DNA of 64,000 nucleotides from Flavobacteriaceae bacterium (GTDB taxonomy: Bacteria > Bacteroidota > Bacteroidia > Flavobacteriales > Flavobacteriaceae), in NCBI GenBank assembly GCA_018402135.1, contig JAGYJF010000005.1, forward strand, positions 310,001 through 374,000, in the 5' to 3' direction. The translations under genes and the position numbers were made by a program. A model generated the notes under the pieces. That model searched no databases. It was not told where the DNA came from and saw nothing but the letters and a program-made list of their open reading frames with translations. Shown in pieces: positions 18,282 through 26,078 of this stretch (position 1 is the stretch's first letter; every line of letters begins with the position of its first letter).

Positions 18282-19088
18282 ATGAATTTTTTTAAAATAA
18301 AACATCAGTTTCTGTTGATAAATATCATGAGTTATACCTTTAATTATCAAAGTAATTTTTCTGAAGAAGTGGTGCTAGAAGTGCTTCAAAATTTTAGTAC
18401 AACTGGTGAATTATTTGGTAATGGCGAACGCAATAAAATAAAATTGTTTGAAGTCGATGGCCTTACCATCAACGTCAAGTCCTTCAAAATCCCTAACCTT
18501 ATCAATAAGATTGTATACAGGTATTTTAGAAAATCGAAGGCAAGGCGCTCTTTTGAATATGCTAAAATACTAGAAAGTAAAGAAATTGGCACGCCTCAAC
18601 CGATTATGTATTTAGAGAAATTTAATTGGCTCGGACTTCATGACAGCTATTATGTGAGTCAACATCTAGATTGTGATTTAACTTTTCGTGAACTAGTAGA
18701 AATTCCTGAATATCCAAATAACGACTTCATTTTACGTCAGTTCACAAGGTTTTCATTTGAACTTCACCAAAAGGGTATTGAATTTAAAGACCATTCGCCT
18801 GGAAATACCCTTATAAAACAGGGTGATAACAAGGATTATCAATTCTTTCTTGTGGACTTAAACCGGATGAATTTTCACGACACTATGTCATTTGAGTTGC
18901 GCATGAAAAACCTATCACGTTTAACTCCAAAGCGCAGTATGGTTGAGGTTATGAGCGATGAATATGCCAAATGTTCGGGTATTGCTTACGATAAAGTATT
19001 CACACTTATGTGGCACTACACCGAAGCATTTCAAAAGAAATACTACCAAAAGATTGCTTACAAAAAGAAGCTTAAATTTTGGAAATAA
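18282..19088 (+). CDS. Lipopolysaccharide kinase (Kdo/WaaP-like)
   Basis: 268 residues with a protein-kinase-like fold as in KdkA/WaaP enzymes that phosphorylate Kdo or heptose in the LPS inner core. Visible: VNVKSF-type lysine strand (LTINVKSFKIP), RRSFEYAKILESKEIGTPQP with the helix glutamate, catalytic loop IEFKDHSPGN (Asp170 and Asn175) and FLVDLNRM (Asp192) as DFG equivalent. A second ATG 15 codons downstream (18327, MSYTFNYQ) is an equally plausible start. It lies among glycosyltransferase genes, supporting an LPS-core role. Exact acceptor unknown. Confidence 0.82.
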   Translation: MNFFKIKHQFLLINIMSYTFNYQSNFSEEVVLEVLQNFSTTGELFGNGERNKIKLFEVDGLTINVKSFKIPNLINKIVYRYFRKSKARRSFEYAKILESKEIGTPQPIMYLEKFNWLGLHDSYYVSQHLDCDLTFRELVEIPEYPNNDFILRQFTRFSFELHQKGIEFKDHSPGNTLIKQGDNKDYQFFLVDLNRMNFHDTMSFELRMKNLSRLTPKRSMVEVMSDEYAKCSGIAYDKVFTLMWHYTEAFQKKYYQKIAYKKKLKFWK

Positions 19089-19093
19089 TATAC

Positions 19094-19858
19094 TTACGTT
19101 GCTTCATTTTTATATAATTCTCTAAGTTTGGAATATTTTAGAAATGTAATATTGGCTGTTTGCACACAAATTATAAATCCATTAAATCCATCTAAAAACC
19201 CAAGCCTAAGAAAATAGGCTTTAAAAAATGCCCATGTAGGATTACAAACTATTTTCCAAACCGGTGCTTTTTTTCCGAGCTCAAAATAGGACTGTGCGCT
19301 CAATGTTGAGAACTGTTCTGTTTTTAAATTAAATTCAGAATATGTTTGATAGGTGTAATGAAAAATATCGCCCTCTAAATAACCAATCTTAGATGATTCG
19401 TTTTTAAAGGATATAGATTCATGTACCAAATGTCCGTCCCAAAAAACCTTCGTTCGGTCAAAAACCCGTATTTTTTTGTTGGGGTACCAATCGGAATATT
19501 TGATCCACTGGCCACAAAAATTATTTAATCTATTACAATAGTATCCATCAAATTCCCAGTGTTTTTTGAGGTTTATAATACTCTTTTTTAAGATTTCCGA
19601 TAAGACTTCATCTGCGTCTAATGAAACGATATGGTTGTAATTAGCTTGTTTAAGACTAAAATTTTTCTGCTCAACATACCCTAGGAATTTTTGTTCAATA
19701 AAAATGACATTAAATTTTTGGCAAATCGCTTTGGTTTTATCTGTAGAGTAGGAGTCAACCACAATAATTTCGTCTACAACTCCCATTAAAGATTTTAAAC
19801 ACCTTTCTATATTGCGTTCTTCATTATAGGTAATTATGACACCAGATAGTTTTAACAT
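19094..19858 (-). CDS. Glycosyltransferase family 2, WaaE/KdtX-like
   Basis: 254 residues, GT-A fold. LSGVIITYNEERNIERCLKSL at the N-terminus, EIIVVDSYSTDKT and the catalytic DxD in IVSLDADEVL match the LPS-core beta-1,4-glucosyltransferase (WaaE) type. The conserved Tyr/His-rich middle (GDIFHYTYQTYSEF) is also typical. Start: ATG at 19858 (MLKLSG); the TTG three codons upstream is less likely. Convergent with the kinase gene (5-base gap). Confidence 0.85.
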   Translation of the reverse strand: MLKLSGVIITYNEERNIERCLKSLMGVVDEIIVVDSYSTDKTKAICQKFNVIFIEQKFLGYVEQKNFSLKQANYNHIVSLDADEVLSEILKKSIINLKKHWEFDGYYCNRLNNFCGQWIKYSDWYPNKKIRVFDRTKVFWDGHLVHESISFKNESSKIGYLEGDIFHYTYQTYSEFNLKTEQFSTLSAQSYFELGKKAPVWKIVCNPTWAFFKAYFLRLGFLDGFNGFIICVQTANITFLKYSKLRELYKNEAT

Positions 19859-19887
19859 GTATTGCAATTACTAGTTTGTAAAAATAG

Positions 19888-19895
19888 TATTTTTG
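19888..19895 (+). promoter_or_regulatory. -7 promoter box (TATTTTTG) four bases before an ATG
   Basis: TATTTTTG matches TAnnTTTG exactly and ends only four bases before the ATG at 19900. Bacteroidota transcription starts a few bases after this box, so the mRNA could begin at or next to the start codon. A TTG at 19862-19864 is 23 bases upstream. Confidence 0.45.
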
Positions 19896-19899
19896 TGTT

Positions 19900-20736
19900 A
19901 TGCATTCCAAAATAAACGTGTCTGTCATTATAAGTACATATAATCAACCTAAATGGCTGGAATTGGTTTTGTGGAGTTATCAATTGCAAACTGTTCGAAA
20001 TTTTGAGATTGTTATAGCCGACGATGGCTCTTCTGAAGCAACAAAATTGGTAATAGAACAATTTATAAAACAAACCGATTTAGCAGTTCAACATATATGG
20101 CAGGAAGATCAAGGTTTTCTGAAAACTAAAATACTTAATAAGGCCATAATAGCATCTTTTTCAGACTACTTAATTTTTACCGATGGTGATTGCATAGCTC
20201 GCAATGATTTTGTTGAAACCCACATTAAATCAAGAGTTTATGGCTATGCGCTATCTGCCGGATATGTAAAATTAAATGAAGTGGTTTCTAAATGTATTTC
20301 TAAAGAAGTAATTACCAAGCAATGGTGTTTTGATAAAAAATGGCTTTTAAATATGGGATTACGAAATAGTTTTAGGCTTATAAAAGTTACTAAATCGAAA
20401 TTTACTGTAAGACTTCTCAACAATATCACGACTACCAAAGCCACTTTTGACGGTATGAATGTATCGTGTTGGAAACAAGATATCTTGGCTGTAAATGGTT
20501 TTGACGAACGCATGCAATACGGCGGCGAAGACCGAGAACTTGGTGAACGTTTGATGAATTATGGCGTTAAATTTAAACAAATGAGATATAGTGCAATTTG
20601 TGTACATCTGTTTCACGAAAGACCTTATAAAACCTTAGAATCTCTTAAATTTAATGCGAAAATAAGAGCGAATACCAAAACAAAAAAGTTGATATGGACC
20701 GATTTTGGTATTAAAAAATGTGGTAAAATCCTTTAG
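19900..20736 (+). CDS. Glycosyltransferase family 2 (first of a tandem pair)
   Basis: 278 residues, GT-A domain plus a galactosyltransferase-like C-terminal (Glyco_transf_7C) region. VSVIISTYNQPKWLELVLWSY opens the fold, IVIADDGSS binds nucleotide, and LIFTDGDCIAR carries the DxD. The C-terminal motif VNGFDERMQYGGEDRELGERL is the usual acceptor/metal loop. It is clearly paralogous to the next gene (same motifs in the same order). Likely adds a hexose to LPS core; donor and acceptor unknown. No Shine-Dalgarno sequence; possibly leaderless. Confidence 0.87.
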   Translation: MHSKINVSVIISTYNQPKWLELVLWSYQLQTVRNFEIVIADDGSSEATKLVIEQFIKQTDLAVQHIWQEDQGFLKTKILNKAIIASFSDYLIFTDGDCIARNDFVETHIKSRVYGYALSAGYVKLNEVVSKCISKEVITKQWCFDKKWLLNMGLRNSFRLIKVTKSKFTVRLLNNITTTKATFDGMNVSCWKQDILAVNGFDERMQYGGEDRELGERLMNYGVKFKQMRYSAICVHLFHERPYKTLESLKFNAKIRANTKTKKLIWTDFGIKKCGKIL

Positions 20737-20774
20737 CAAATCACCATTGTTTTTTGTAATAATTTCTGAATCGA

Positions 20775-20805
20775 TTTGAGAAGCTTAATAAATACAATAT
20801 TTTTG
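20775..20805 (+). promoter_or_regulatory. Full Bacteroidota promoter TTTG-N19-TATTTTTG
   Basis: TTTG at 20775-20778 and TATTTTTG at 20798-20805 are separated by 19 bases, matching both elements and spacing of the Bacteroidota primary-sigma promoter. The box ends 15 bases before the ATG at 20821, so the second GT2 gene has its own promoter. Confidence 0.65.
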
Positions 20806-20820
20806 TAATAAACTATAAAA

Positions 20821-21636
20821 ATGCGTGCATCGGTCATAATTAGCACATACAATTCCCCGGCTTGGTTAGAAAAGGTACTTTGGGGTTACAGTGTGCAAAC
20901 AGTTTTAGATTTTGAAATCGTTATTGCTGATGATGGTTCAACTAAAGAAACTAAGGAATTGTTGGATAAGATGTCTGAAGCAACACAACTCTCTATAAGA
21001 CATGTCTGGCATAAGGACGAAGGTTTTCAAAAAACAAAAATTCTTAACAAGGCTATTTTAGCAACCAAAACAGACTATTGTATTTTTACTGATGGTGATT
21101 GTGTGCCTAGAAAAGATTTTGTAGAAATACATCTAAAGCACAGCAAAAAAGGTTATTTTTTATCAGGTGGTCATTTTCCATTAAGCCTAGAACTTTCTAA
21201 TAGGATTTCTAAAAATAATATTATAAATCAAAATGTCTTTGATTTAAAATGGCTTAAAAGTGAAGGTCTTAAAAATAGTTTTAAGAATGTAAAGTTAACG
21301 AAGTTTAAATCTATTTCGTCCATAATAAATCTTATTACACCTACCAAGGCGACTTGGAATGGCGGCAATGCATCGGCTTGGAAAAATGACATTGTTGCCG
21401 TAAATGGTTTTGATGAGCGTATGCAATATGGAGGTGAAGATAGAGAATTTGGTGAACGACTTATTAATTATGGACTAAAGCCTAAACGCATTCGGTATTT
21501 CGCAATTTGTATTCATTTGGAACATGAAAGAGGTTACGTAAACGCCGCAGCATGGAAAAAAAATAACAGTATTAGGCAAGCCACACAAAATGAAAAAACA
21601 ATCAGAACCCAATTCGGTCTTAATTTACATTCTTAA
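20821..21636 (+). CDS. Glycosyltransferase family 2 (second of a tandem pair)
   Basis: 271 residues, paralogue of the preceding GT2. Shared blocks include ASVIISTYNSPAWLEKVLW, FEIVIADDGSTKET, CIFTDGDCVPRKDFVE (DxD) and VNGFDERMQYGGEDREFGERL. The variable middle (about 125-180) differs between the two, suggesting different donor or acceptor specificity after duplication. Its 3' end overlaps the convergent GT9 gene by 17 bases. It has a strong promoter of its own. Confidence 0.87.
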   Translation: MRASVIISTYNSPAWLEKVLWGYSVQTVLDFEIVIADDGSTKETKELLDKMSEATQLSIRHVWHKDEGFQKTKILNKAILATKTDYCIFTDGDCVPRKDFVEIHLKHSKKGYFLSGGHFPLSLELSNRISKNNIINQNVFDLKWLKSEGLKNSFKNVKLTKFKSISSIINLITPTKATWNGGNASAWKNDIVAVNGFDERMQYGGEDREFGERLINYGLKPKRIRYFAICIHLEHERGYVNAAAWKKNNSIRQATQNEKTIRTQFGLNLHS

Positions 21637-22675
21637 CGAGGAATAATTTTAACTGATTAAGAAATAGTTCAGGCTCAAATTCTTGATATAAATAATCAGT
21701 GCGCTCTTTTATTTTACTTTTTAACAGTTCTGGTTTATAATCACTTAAATGTGCTGAACTGTGTTTTAAACTGCTGTTTTCAAAGCTGTTCCAACCTTCT
21801 TTCTGAATCCATGGCGAAAAAATTGAAAAAGTCGGTACCTCAAGCGCTTTCCCCATATTTATGGAACCACCTTCGTTTCCAATTATAGCTTTGCATAATT
21901 TAGAAGTTGCTAAAAAGTCTCTGAGATTTTCTGGATAAAATTCCTTTTCTATATGATTTTTTGTGCGTTCGTTACAAAGATTGTATAATGTTTCAATGTC
22001 GTTTTTTTGATGTGGTATAAAATTCAAAATCAAAGTAGCTGAAGTGTTTTCAACAATAAAATTTAAAACCTTTGCCATGTATTTAAGCGGATAGGTCTTA
22101 TTGTCTTGACTACCCAAAGCACTTATCATTATTAAAGAGGGCTTTTTGAGATGCGATAGCTGACTTATGTTTTCTTTGGCCCTTTGCAATTCATTTTCTG
22201 TTAAATAAATTTTAGGTTTTATTGTAAATATTTCACTGTTATTAAAGGCTTTAACCAATTGCAATCTGTTTTCAATAGCAGCGCCTGTTTCGGATTTTGA
22301 AATCTTATTAATTTTTACAGTGCTGGTGTAAATCATTTTGGTACAACTTTTTTTCCAGCTAATTTTAACTTTTGCATTAGAAAAAAAAGTGATAAGATTA
22401 CTTTCAAGTTTTCCGTATGCATCAATAACCACGTCATATTTTTGTCGTCTTACAGTTTTTAAAAGTTTAATAAAGACCCATTTATCAGAATTAAAATTAT
22501 TATCAAAAACAATAATTTTATCAATAAATGGATTGTTTTCAATTACGGGAGTGCAGAATTTATTAACTAAATAATGGATGTCAGCTGCGGGATTGTTCTG
22601 TTTTAAATTTTCACAAATAAGACTGGATACAAGAACGTCCCCAATCATTTTTTGTTGAATAACCAGAATTTTCAT
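21620..22675 (-). CDS. Glycosyltransferase family 9 (heptosyltransferase-like)
   Basis: 351 residues, GT-B fold. N-terminal MKILVIQQKMIGDVLVSSLICENLK and C-terminal AIIGNEGGSINMGKALEVPTFSIF are the RfaF/RfaC family landmarks; IMISALGSQDNKTYPLKYMAKV is the family's conserved GSxxxxKxWP-like loop. It would extend the LPS inner core, in line with the neighbouring kinase and GT2 genes. Whether the donor is ADP-heptose cannot be told from sequence. Confidence 0.85.
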   Translation of the reverse strand: MKILVIQQKMIGDVLVSSLICENLKQNNPAADIHYLVNKFCTPVIENNPFIDKIIVFDNNFNSDKWVFIKLLKTVRRQKYDVVIDAYGKLESNLITFFSNAKVKISWKKSCTKMIYTSTVKINKISKSETGAAIENRLQLVKAFNNSEIFTIKPKIYLTENELQRAKENISQLSHLKKPSLIMISALGSQDNKTYPLKYMAKVLNFIVENTSATLILNFIPHQKNDIETLYNLCNERTKNHIEKEFYPENLRDFLATSKLCKAIIGNEGGSINMGKALEVPTFSIFSPWIQKEGWNSFENSSLKHSSAHLSDYKPELLKSKIKERTDYLYQEFEPELFLNQLKLFLVKNVN

Positions 22676-22699
22676 ACAATGCGATTTAAAAGTATTTAA

Positions 22700-23515
22700 T
22701 TAAACAGCAACATTATAGTCTCGTAAGGCGTCATTTAATGAGGTTTTTAGGTCGGTTGAGGCCTTTCGCTTTCCTATAATTAAAGCACAAGGTACCTGAA
22801 AATCTCCTGCTGGAAAAGTTTTAGTATAACTTCCTGGTATCACAACGGAGCGCGCCGGAACTAGTCCTTTGGTTTCAATTGGTGTGTCGCCCGTAACATC
22901 AATAATTTTTGTGGAGGCAGTTAAAACTACATTAGCTCCCAAAACGGCTTCGGTTTCTACTCTTACACCTTCAACTACTATGCATCTTGATCCTATAAAG
23001 GCATTATCTTCTATAATAACAGGAGCCGCTTGAAGAGGTTCTAAAACGCCACCAATTCCAACACCACCCGAAAGATGTACATTTTTTCCAATCTGTGCAC
23101 AACTGCCTACGGTTGCCCAAGTATCTACCATAGTTCCTTCATCTACATAGGCTCCAATATTTATATAACTGGGCATCATAATCACTCCTTTAGAAATGTA
23201 GGCGCCATGTCGTGCCACTGCATGTGGTACCACTCGTATACCTTTTTCAGCGTAGCCACGTTTTAATGGAATTTTATCGTGGTATTCAAAAATGCCGACT
23301 TCAAAAGTTTCCATTTTTTGAATAGGAAAATATAAGACTACAGCTTTTTTAACCCATTCGTTTACCTGCCAGCCATTGCTTGTTGGCTCTGCAACACGAA
23401 GTTTTCCTAAGTCTAATTGGTTTATAACTTCTCTAATGCTTGCGATGGTGTCTTCTTGTTGAAGTAAAGCGCGGTCATTCCAAGCGTTTTCTATGGTTTG
23501 TTGTAGTGTGGACAT
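22700..23515 (-). CDS. dapD: 2,3,4,5-tetrahydropyridine-2,6-dicarboxylate N-succinyltransferase
   Basis: Lysine and diaminopimelate biosynthesis: succinylates tetrahydrodipicolinate. 271 residues. An N-terminal helical domain (MSTLQQTIENAWNDRALLQ) precedes a left-handed hexapeptide beta-helix (VVPHAVARHGAYISKGVIMM, INIGAYVDEGTMVDTWATVG, IGKNVHLSGGVGIGGVLEP, VIIEDNAFIGSRCIVVEG). Start: ATG at 23515, since the frame's upstream initiator would be a TTG. A well-formed promoter lies 17 bases upstream. Confidence 0.95.
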   Translation of the reverse strand: MSTLQQTIENAWNDRALLQQEDTIASIREVINQLDLGKLRVAEPTSNGWQVNEWVKKAVVLYFPIQKMETFEVGIFEYHDKIPLKRGYAEKGIRVVPHAVARHGAYISKGVIMMPSYINIGAYVDEGTMVDTWATVGSCAQIGKNVHLSGGVGIGGVLEPLQAAPVIIEDNAFIGSRCIVVEGVRVETEAVLGANVVLTASTKIIDVTGDTPIETKGLVPARSVVIPGSYTKTFPAGDFQVPCALIIGKRKASTDLKTSLNDALRDYNVAV

Positions 23516-23532
23516 ATAATTCAATTATGGTG

Positions 23533-23562
23533 CAAATATAATTGTATAAATAATGAGGTCAA
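23533..23562 (-). promoter_or_regulatory. dapD promoter, TTG-N19-TATATTTG
   Basis: On the minus strand TTG (23562-23560) and TATATTTG (23540-23533) are 19 bases apart, the ideal Bacteroidota spacing; the box ends 17 bases before the dapD ATG at 23515. Confidence 0.65.
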
Positions 23563-23739
23563 GATGATTTTTGCTAATAATTTCCAAAAATACAGCATGA
23601 CTTTATTATATGATTAATGCCTTAACCTTTTAAAATAAAGATTTTAAAATTAGAGAGATTAAAATCGGGTAGTTTTTGTATTTCATATTAACCAAATCCT
23701 AATTAATATTGTAGAATCGTTTTTTTGTAATTTAGCGTT

Positions 23740-24150
23740 ATGAAACGAATTATGGCTTTTGATTTTGGAACCAAGCGCATTGGTGTTGCTGTCACAGATC
23801 CAATGCAAATCATTGCTTCTGGTTTGGCAACCGTAGACACCAAAAATATACTTATTTTTTTGAAGGATTATTTGTCAACCGAAAAAGTTGAAATTTTCGT
23901 TGTTGGATTGCCAAAATCGCTTCAAAATCAGGCTACTGACAGCAGTGAAGCAGTCGCTAATTTTAAAATTTTGTTGCATAAATTCTTTCCTGAAATTCCT
24001 GTAATTGACGTTGATGAACGTTTTACTTCAAAGATGGCCTTTCAATCAATGATTGATAGTGGCTTGAGTAAAAAACAACGTCAAAATAAGGCATTAGTGG
24101 ACGAGATAAGTGCTACAATTATACTTCAAAGCTATCTAACGTCCCGTTAA
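23740..24150 (+). CDS. ruvX: Putative pre-16S rRNA nuclease / Holliday junction resolvase YqgF family
   Basis: 136 residues, RNase H-like fold. MAFDFGTKRIGVAVTDP carries the first catalytic Asp, IFVVGLPKSLQ the second motif and VIDVDERFTSKMAF the third; ALVDEISATIILQSYL is the conserved C-terminal helix. Family members mature the 5' end of 16S rRNA in E. coli; an older annotation is Holliday junction resolvase. Single-gene unit in the 215-base gap after divergent dapD. Confidence 0.92.
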   Translation: MKRIMAFDFGTKRIGVAVTDPMQIIASGLATVDTKNILIFLKDYLSTEKVEIFVVGLPKSLQNQATDSSEAVANFKILLHKFFPEIPVIDVDERFTSKMAFQSMIDSGLSKKQRQNKALVDEISATIILQSYLTSR

Positions 24151-24181
24151 TCCCCTAATTTTAAGTACATTTAAAGTATGC

Positions 24182-24246
24182 TTTTCATCGGATTTGTATT
24201 ATAAATAGCGCATTTCATCGAATAAAATAGACTATTTATCGATATA
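24182..24246. repeat. Spaced TTTCATCG-type repeats upstream of a T9SS gene
   Basis: TTTCATCGGAT (24183-24193), TTTCATCGAAT (24213-24223) and a looser TTTATCGAT (24235-24243) are phased 30 and 21 bases apart in the 158-base gap before the gene at 24309. Direct repeats about two helical turns apart are typical of LytTR-type regulator sites, which are common in Bacteroidota. The assignment is inference; the repeats themselves are directly visible. Confidence 0.4.
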
Positions 24247-24308
24247 AAGTATCAGTTTATTAACTTGCTTATTAATTTCGATTACGTTAATCATAAAACC
24301 CCAAATCT

Positions 24309-24902
24309 ATGAAACACTTTTACTTTTATCTTTTATTTTTATTTGGACTCTTTAATCAGTCTAACCTGTATGCTCAATTTTGTCCTCCAACTGGTTTTAC
24401 AAATGGTTCGGCTCTGTTTTTCTTTTATGATGCTGGAACCTCCGATTGTGCAGACAGACCAACTGAAGTTACCGTTGGCGCTTCAGTTTTTTCACTAGGA
24501 GATTGTGGCGATATTTTTTCAGTTTACAATCTTTCGTCTGGAGATCCTTTAACTTCCTTCAGTCCTTTTACTACCGATTTTGGTTTTGGGACCTGCGAAT
24601 TTACCGATGGTAATCTCACCAATCAAACTTTATCTTCTGCCCAAATGGATGTGGTTTTAAAAACCTTAAGATTATATCCTAATCCCGTAAATGGCGGAAA
24701 TACTTTATATGTTAGTTTGGGTTCATCTATTTCTGGCACTATAAAGATTTACAGTATCACAGGAAAATTAGTTTACAATAAAATTGTAGATAACCTAAAA
24801 ACAAGCAATATTAATGTATCAAGCTTTAGTAATGGTGTTTACTTGTTAAAACTAGAAACCGATTTAACATCTATCAGCAAAAAAGTGATCATTAATAAAT
24901 AA
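24309..24902 (+). CDS. Small T9SS type A sorting domain-containing protein
   Basis: 197 residues, secreted. Signal peptide 1-22 (ending LYAQ). Mature N-terminal part of ~95 residues has five Cys (FCPPTG, TSDCADR, GDCGD, FGTCEF) and no family I recognise. The C-terminal ~75 residues are a type A T9SS sorting domain: LRLYPNPVNGGNTLYV, IKIYSITGKLVYNK, GVYLLKLETD, KKVIINK. The passenger is unusually small for a T9SS cargo. A terminator follows and spaced repeats precede it, so it is a monocistronic, probably regulated unit. Confidence 0.88.
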   Translation: MKHFYFYLLFLFGLFNQSNLYAQFCPPTGFTNGSALFFFYDAGTSDCADRPTEVTVGASVFSLGDCGDIFSVYNLSSGDPLTSFSPFTTDFGFGTCEFTDGNLTNQTLSSAQMDVVLKTLRLYPNPVNGGNTLYVSLGSSISGTIKIYSITGKLVYNKIVDNLKTSNINVSSFSNGVYLLKLETDLTSISKKVIINK

Positions 24903-24924
24903 TGTATTTTACATTTTAACAATT

Positions 24925-24953
24925 AAAGGCGCTTTTTAAAGGCGCTTTTTTTA
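24925..24953 (+). terminator. Bulged hairpin with T-run after the T9SS type A gene
   Basis: AAAGGCGC and a second GCGCTTT pair with one bulged G around a 9-base loop, followed by a run of T. The same stretch also reads as two direct copies of AAAGGCGCTTTTT. It begins 22 bases after the stop codon. Confidence 0.6.
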
Positions 24954-24986
24954 TTTCGCTATGATGATGTAATAGTAGAAGAATTG

Positions 24987-24994
24987 TATTTTTG
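24987..24994 (+). promoter_or_regulatory. -7 promoter box (TATTTTTG) for def
   Basis: TATTTTTG matches TAnnTTTG and lies 17 bases before the def ATG at 25012, right after the upstream terminator. The leader continues TTGCCAAATTAAAAA, closely resembling the ndk leader. No clear -33 TTG. Confidence 0.5.
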
Positions 24995-25011
24995 TTGCCA
25001 AATTAAAAATT

Positions 25012-25602
25012 ATGATTTTACCTATTGTTGCCTATGGTGATGTTGTTTTAAAGAAAAAGGCAATCCCAATCACTGAAAATTATCCCGACATACAATCGTT
25101 GATAATTAATATGTTTGAAACAATGTATGGTGCTTTTGGTGTAGGTTTGGCTGCACCTCAAGTTGGCTTGTCAATTAGGTTATTTGTTTTAGACACAACT
25201 CCTTTTGCTGAAGATGAAGATTATTCAAAAGAGGAGCAACTTGAATTGAAAGATTTTAAACGTGTTTTTATTAATGCTGAAATTATTGACGAAGCTGGCG
25301 ACGAATGGGCTTTTAACGAAGGCTGTTTAAGTATTCCCGATGTGCGTGAAGATGTTTTTAGAAAACCAACTATCACTATTAAATATCAGGATGAAAATTT
25401 TAATTCCCATACCGAAACATTCAGTGGTTTAATTGCACGGGTCATTCAACATGAATATGATCATATTGAAGGAATTTTATTTACCGATAAACTTTCTTCC
25501 TTTAAAAAACGCATCATCAAGGGCCGATTGGCCAACATTGCAAAGGGAAATATATCGGTTGATTATCGTATGCGCTTCCCATTACTGAAAAAAAAGAGGT
25601 AA
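25012..25602 (+). CDS. def: Peptide deformylase
   Basis: Removes the N-formyl group from nascent proteins; metalloenzyme. 196 residues with all three motifs: GVGLAAPQ (43-50), EGCLS (103-107, metal ligand Cys105) and HEYDH (147-151, two His ligands and the catalytic Glu). An insert of ~20 acidic residues between motifs 1 and 2 (DEDYSKEEQLELKD) is common in Bacteroidota. First gene of def-DUF5606-mazG. Confidence 0.96.
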   Translation: MILPIVAYGDVVLKKKAIPITENYPDIQSLIINMFETMYGAFGVGLAAPQVGLSIRLFVLDTTPFAEDEDYSKEEQLELKDFKRVFINAEIIDEAGDEWAFNEGCLSIPDVREDVFRKPTITIKYQDENFNSHTETFSGLIARVIQHEYDHIEGILFTDKLSSFKKRIIKGRLANIAKGNISVDYRMRFPLLKKKR

Positions 25603-25646
25603 TACTAGAAGTTTTTGAAACTTTTCAAATCAAAAAACAAAATAAA

Positions 25647-26066
25647 ATGAGCTTAGATAAAATAATGTCTATTTCCGGTAAACCCGGATTGTTTAAAATA
25701 ATTACACAAACTCGTAATGGTGCCATTGTAGAATCACTAATAGAGAAAAAACGTTTGAATGTTACCGTTCACAGTAACGTGAGTATTTTAAGCGAGATTG
25801 CAATTTATACCTTAACCGAAGAAAAGCCCTTAGGTGAAGTGCTTCAGCTTATAAAGGAAAAGGAAAACGGTCAAGCTACTAGCATTTCGCATAAAGACAG
25901 CAAAGATGCACTTGAAGAATACTTCTTCGAAATTTTATCCGATTATGACGAAGATCGCGTTTACGCATCCGATATTAAAAAGGTAATTCAATGGTATAAT
26001 ATTCTTCAGGAACACAATCTTTTGCCCAGTGCCGATGATGTTGTAGCTTCTGATGAAGAAGAATAA
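25647..26066 (+). CDS. DUF5606 family protein
   Basis: 139-residue cytoplasmic protein of unknown function, conserved next to def/mazG in Bacteroidota. The N-terminal ~50 residues (LDKIMSISGKPGLFKIITQTRNGAIVESL) suggest a small beta-barrel; the rest is helical with an acidic tail (DDVVASDEEE). Gap of 44 bases to def and 12 to mazG. Initiation is at an ATG after an A-rich leader with no Shine-Dalgarno. Confidence 0.8.
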   Translation: MSLDKIMSISGKPGLFKIITQTRNGAIVESLIEKKRLNVTVHSNVSILSEIAIYTLTEEKPLGEVLQLIKEKENGQATSISHKDSKDALEEYFFEILSDYDEDRVYASDIKKVIQWYNILQEHNLLPSADDVVASDEEE

Positions 26067-26078
26067 TTAAATTAATTT

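Noticed and set aside
24925-24953. Direct repeat of AAAGGCGCTTTTT as a possible attachment site
   Set aside because: It is explained better as a bulged terminator hairpin; no integrase or tRNA gene is close.
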